Source of the DNA: Halichondria panicea
Taxonomy: Eukaryota; Porifera; Demospongiae; Suberitida; Halichondriidae
Direction of reading: 5' to 3'
Length of the DNA: 64,000 bases
Assembly (NCBI RefSeq): GCF_963675165.1
Contig: NC_087379.1
Span: 5,225,442 to 5,289,441, forward strand
Shown: piece by piece, positions 61,001 to 64,000 of the stretch
Layout: every line of letters begins with the position of its first letter
How positions within the stretch are numbered: the stretch's first letter is position 1
Position numbers and translations under genes: made by a program
Notes under the pieces: generated by a model
The model's database searches: none
Seen by the model: the letters and a program-made list of their open reading frames with translations, nothing else
Told to the model about the DNA's origin: nothing

Positions 61001-61682
61001 TTAAGATGTGATTGTTCCTAGCTGCCAAGGATCAGGTCTCTCTGATATAAGCTTGCATGTGTGCAGTTCCAACTCTTTCTTCTAAGCAGCTGGGGAGATG
61101 AGTGGGCTGCAGGTGACAATGGTTTTAGGATTCTTGAATTAGGCAGGGATCGAAAAAAATCCACATACTTTCAGTTTGGGAAATATTGATATATCAACAT
61201 CTCTAAATTCTTCCGCATCATAATCTAAAGCAGTAAACTTTTCCAAGACCTGCTTCAAAAGGTCGTCCTTGGTGATAGGTGAGGTAGGAAGAGAGGCAAA
61301 CAAATAGGTGTTTCCAACCACTGGCTTCAGGTAATTGTCTGCAGCTTCGAGATTTTTGCTTTTCCAAGGAATCATTGCTGTGTTGGCAGACTGCATTAAT
61401 TTATATCAAACAGATTTAAACAGTGTCATATGTCATACCTTCTGAGTGATTAGCAGTTTCTCTTCTGCTTGCAGAACACGCAGAACACCTGAAGCATGCA
61501 AGCAGTAAAACTAGCCAGATCGCTATACTAAACTGTCGACTAGCATGAATTATAGAGGGTCTGTACATGATTACATGTTTAACTTACCATACAGTATAAG
61601 ATTTTCCTTTCTTGTCACAATATCTCTGAGTGTGGCTTTACCATAAGACGATGAATACGCGGCATGTCCACCCAGAGCATTA
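61001..61682 (-). CDS. Unrecognised gene, four phase-consistent exons (3' part)
   Basis: Exons 61588-61682, 61439-61488, 61169-61390 and 61001-61081 have proper GT/AG borders and matching phases, ending in TAA. The product includes NALGGHAAYSSSYGKATLRD, VLRVLQAEEKLLITQK, NTAMIPWKSKNLEAADNYLK, PVVGNTYLFASLPTSPITKD, DYDAEEFRDVDISIFPKLK and a last exon KKELELHTCKLISERPDPWQ. I do not recognise the family. The conserved exon logic argues for a real or recently live gene inside the repeat-rich zone. Its 5' exons are not identified, because transposon debris lies immediately upstream. Confidence 0.45.
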
Positions 61683-61740
61683 CTAAAAAAGACTTTGTAA
61701 TAATGATACAGTGTATATAGAGTTTGCATTAAAACCAGCT

Positions 61741-62068
61741 GTTTAGAGGGTGCTTTTATTCTGTCAATGACATATAAGTGTTCCCCATGATTCCCGAAGA
61801 ATTAAACATTGGATTTGACTAAGTTTACATCAAGGGTTGTAAAACAGATGTACATCTGCCAAAGATCACTCGAACAGTGGTATTAGCTTCAACAAAAGCA
61901 GTCTGAACTAGCGTGGGGCTCATCTTTGTTTCCTCCGAGTCGGCAATATTCGTGTGGTAGTACCTTTGAATATTACCATTGGGGGTAACATTTTACCACT
62001 TGCTGTGCAAGTAAGAATTCTTCGCGCTTGTCAAGATTCATCCGAAAAGAAATTGAGTGCGAGGTTTG
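61741..62068 (-). pseudogene. DDE_1 transposase fragment, copy 2
   Basis: Closely similar to 58609-58960 in the same orientation: NGNIQRYYHTNIADSEETKM, TLVQTAFVEANTTVRVIFGR, CTSVLQPL, then stops. It keeps the base lost in copy 1 but has its own substitutions and a deletion after CTSVLQPL. Confidence 0.6.
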
Positions 62069-62084
62069 GACGTAAGTACTGATG

Positions 62085-62400
62085 TGTACATGCACGTCTC
62101 TCCACAACCTCTCGATTCTACGAATTTCCTCCATATCCCAGTATTTTCACCTCCATGATCAGAACGTACCCTAGAGGGTATAGACATCACTCCCAAGCCC
62201 ATTCTTCAAAATGTCCTTAAATCTCTCCTTTGTTGCAGTTACCAATTCTTGAGAACCTCCAGTAAATGTAAATAATTAATGGCTTGCATCTTCAACTGCT
62301 GGAGCTGACCATGCAAGAGCTGATAGAGAGATGGACGTGAGCGAATACTCTGATGAAGCAATCAGCTCACCCGAGTTTGACTGAAGATGAAAACTGACAC
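62085..62400 (-). pseudogene. Integrase-core-like transposon fragment
   Basis: The minus strand contains IPSRVRSDHGGENTGIWRKF, then IERLWRDVHVHISTY. The order RVRSDxGGEN .. W .. RIERLWRDV is typical of rve-like integrase-core proteins that are repetitive in aquatic invertebrates. Upstream frames (LGVSFHLQSNSGELIASSEY; TGGSQELVTATKERFKDIL) contain stops. It directly abuts the DDE_1 fragment. Confidence 0.5.
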
Positions 62401-63468
62401 CCAAGGCCTGAATGTATTTGAATTTTATTGCATATAATTTATATATAACATAATTTATGTATTAGTCACAAACTTACTTTCTTGTGGTCTATTACAATAG
62501 TGACCTTGGTAAAATAATGACAAGAACACCAATTTTTTCAGCTCCAAAGAAAATGTCTAAGTGAACTTTGTTAGTATGCACCGACAAGTTTATTCACTTG
62601 GGATTGAATTTCATATTCGAGCTATCCTAACAAAATAAAAATTCGTGGTAACGCTTATAGTCTTGCGAATCTGTGACACATTTTTTGTTTTTTCCTGCTC
62701 TTTGTATTACATTATGTGCACGTTCCCCCTTCTACTGTTTCAATAAAAGAAGCTCCAAAAGTGGGTAAGACGTACGTGTTGACTTGTAGCCGGTTTAGTT
62801 GATATGATTTGCCCTCGTCAAACTTGTCAACATATAGTTCCCATAGGGTTAACACAGCGTTTCCGGTTGTAAACTTCAATATGATATTGACGGTATATGA
62901 GGGGCAACATAATTATGTAGAGATGACAGTCTTGACGTGTGCACCCACACTGAACAGTTAGAACACTGGATCCAATGTATTTCGCCAGTTTGTCTTTATC
63001 TTCTTCTCGAAAACATACTGCACACAAATCTAGGCTGGCATTCGTTCGGAGCTATAGACATTAATTGCTTCACTTGTGAGATGTGCCAGCCTAGAGAGTG
63101 TCAAATTCTGTAGTATCAATTGCTAAGGATTCTAGTTGATGTATTAATCCTTGAAATTTAAGTTTTAGGCCATGAATTGGGACATTTCCCAATTGGATTC
63201 TGTTGTTAAAGTGTGTCGCTCAAAGTTTGTATTTCCTCCGCATATAGTAAAGATTTTTACAAAGTCTCATGTGGATAACATGCATGTGTGTGTTTACATG
63301 CTGTACCTGTGTACAGCACTGTCTGTATACACATGTATACAAACAGCACAAGGAGGAACAATGGAGATTGCAATCGCAGTTTAGCACCCAAAAGTGGGGT
63401 AAAACCATCATGTATCAATAATTATGACACCCATGCATAATTATATGGAGTTATTATAGCACCAGGAT
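62401..63468. other. Repeat debris, possible OB-fold/PHD-like fragments
   Basis: On the minus strand a frame near 62760-62880 reads TTGNAVLTLWELYVDKFDEG, resembling an RPA-like OB strand pattern. Around 62940-63020 cysteines are arranged as in a degenerate PHD-type finger (VCFREEDKDKLAKYIG; QCSNCSVWVHTS in another frame). A small inverted repeat (tctaggctggca / tgccagcctaga) flanks 63029-63096. None is intact. Confidence 0.25.
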
Positions 63469-63938
63469 TTAAGCATGCACCATGATTGACGCCGGAGACG
63501 CCGAACAGGGCATGAGGCCGCAAAGTGGTCGAGTGACCGACAAGGACCGCACCACGGGGGACCGTCCACTCCCTGCCCTATGAAACAGTATAGGAGTGGA
63601 AGCCTTCATCCTGCCCGATTCTGCCGCCTCCCTGCAGAACTTCCGGTCGTACAGCAGCCACGACGGGAACCGATACCTTTTGCTGAATTGGGCCATAGTA
63701 GACATATAGCTGGGAGGAACGGGGCTCGCTCTGGTGATTTAGCAATCAGCACAGCTGCGTATATTGCAAAACACTGCACCCAAGTATTGAAGTCTGTACC
63801 CGACTTGAGTCCACCAGCTTGGAAGCGTTTGCCACCACAAATTTTGCCCCTGTGCCTTGTAGCAGAGACGACACTGGCCTCGAGAATCACGATCAGTATC
63901 CGAAAAAGTACAATCTTTACCTTATAGCAGTCTGGCAT
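63469..63938 (-). pseudogene. Gag-like retroelement fragment at the window end
   Basis: Higher GC than its surroundings. Frames on the minus strand read LKSGTDFNTWVQCFAIYAAV, LIAKSPERAPFLPA and, in a second frame, FSKRYRFPSWLLYDRKFCRE, AAESGRMKAS. The pattern 'W..CF..YAAV .. P..AP.L.AY .. Y....W..YD..FR..AA' is common in gag-type regions of retroelements (Ty3/DIRS-like) in invertebrates. At least one frame change near 63706 breaks it. The rest may lie outside the window. Confidence 0.45.
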
Positions 63939-64000
63939 GCCTATTGAAATTTACAATATTGAAAGTTCATTTCTCTCGCTCTTTTTGCCCCAGAAACATT

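Overview
This window is metazoan nuclear DNA, most likely from a sponge (demosponge-like). The genes are animal genes with many short introns and canonical splice sites. They lie a few hundred bases apart, the DNA is AT-rich, and intron and spacer sequence is peppered with TACATGTA-type palindromes. The phylum is an inference. Every protein call below comes from reading spliced exons whose phases agree; no database search was possible.

Gene-dense part (1 to about 43.4 kb). In order: the 3' part of DR1 (NC2-beta, +); a secreted TNF/C1q-like protein (-); AP2M1 (-); CEP19 (-); CAPZB (-); an atypical protein kinase C (PRKCI/PRKCZ type, +); PTPMT1 (-); DRC12/CCDC153 (+); CTDNEP1 (-); SLC33A1 (+); DNAJC21 (-). 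From CAPZB onwards the genes alternate in divergent and convergent pairs. Three divergent pairs share short upstream regions: CAPZB/aPKC 514 bp, PTPMT1/DRC12 171 bp, CTDNEP1/SLC33A1 476 bp. These are housekeeping functions (transcription repression, endocytosis, actin capping, polarity kinase, mitochondrial lipid phosphatase, cilium, nuclear envelope phosphatase, ER acetyl-CoA transport, ribosome biogenesis). They do not form one pathway, although CEP19 and DRC12 are both ciliary.

Repeat-rich part (about 43.4 to 64 kb). Conserved genes stop. This part holds MITEs and foldback elements, a dispersed repeat of about 0.5 kb, a direct segmental duplication, degenerate transposase, integrase and gag-like fragments, a TATA-driven low-complexity ORF broken by a 4-nt frameshift, and several phase-compatible exons of unrecognised proteins.

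The most unusual structure is a set of tandem repeats that begin or end at a splice site. A 35-bp minisatellite of nearly 1.7 kb fills the intron before the first visible DR1 exon. Its unit copies that exon's splice acceptor and first coding bases. A second DR1 intron contains a 125-bp repeat that copies the next exon's acceptor in the same way. In the aPKC gene a minisatellite of about 45 bp starts at a donor site and a perfect (TG)158 starts a few bases after another. In three genes a (CA)n tract stands where the polypyrimidine tract of an acceptor should be. A 750-bp terminal-inverted-repeat transposon in DRC12 has also duplicated the gene's splice donor in its target-site duplication.
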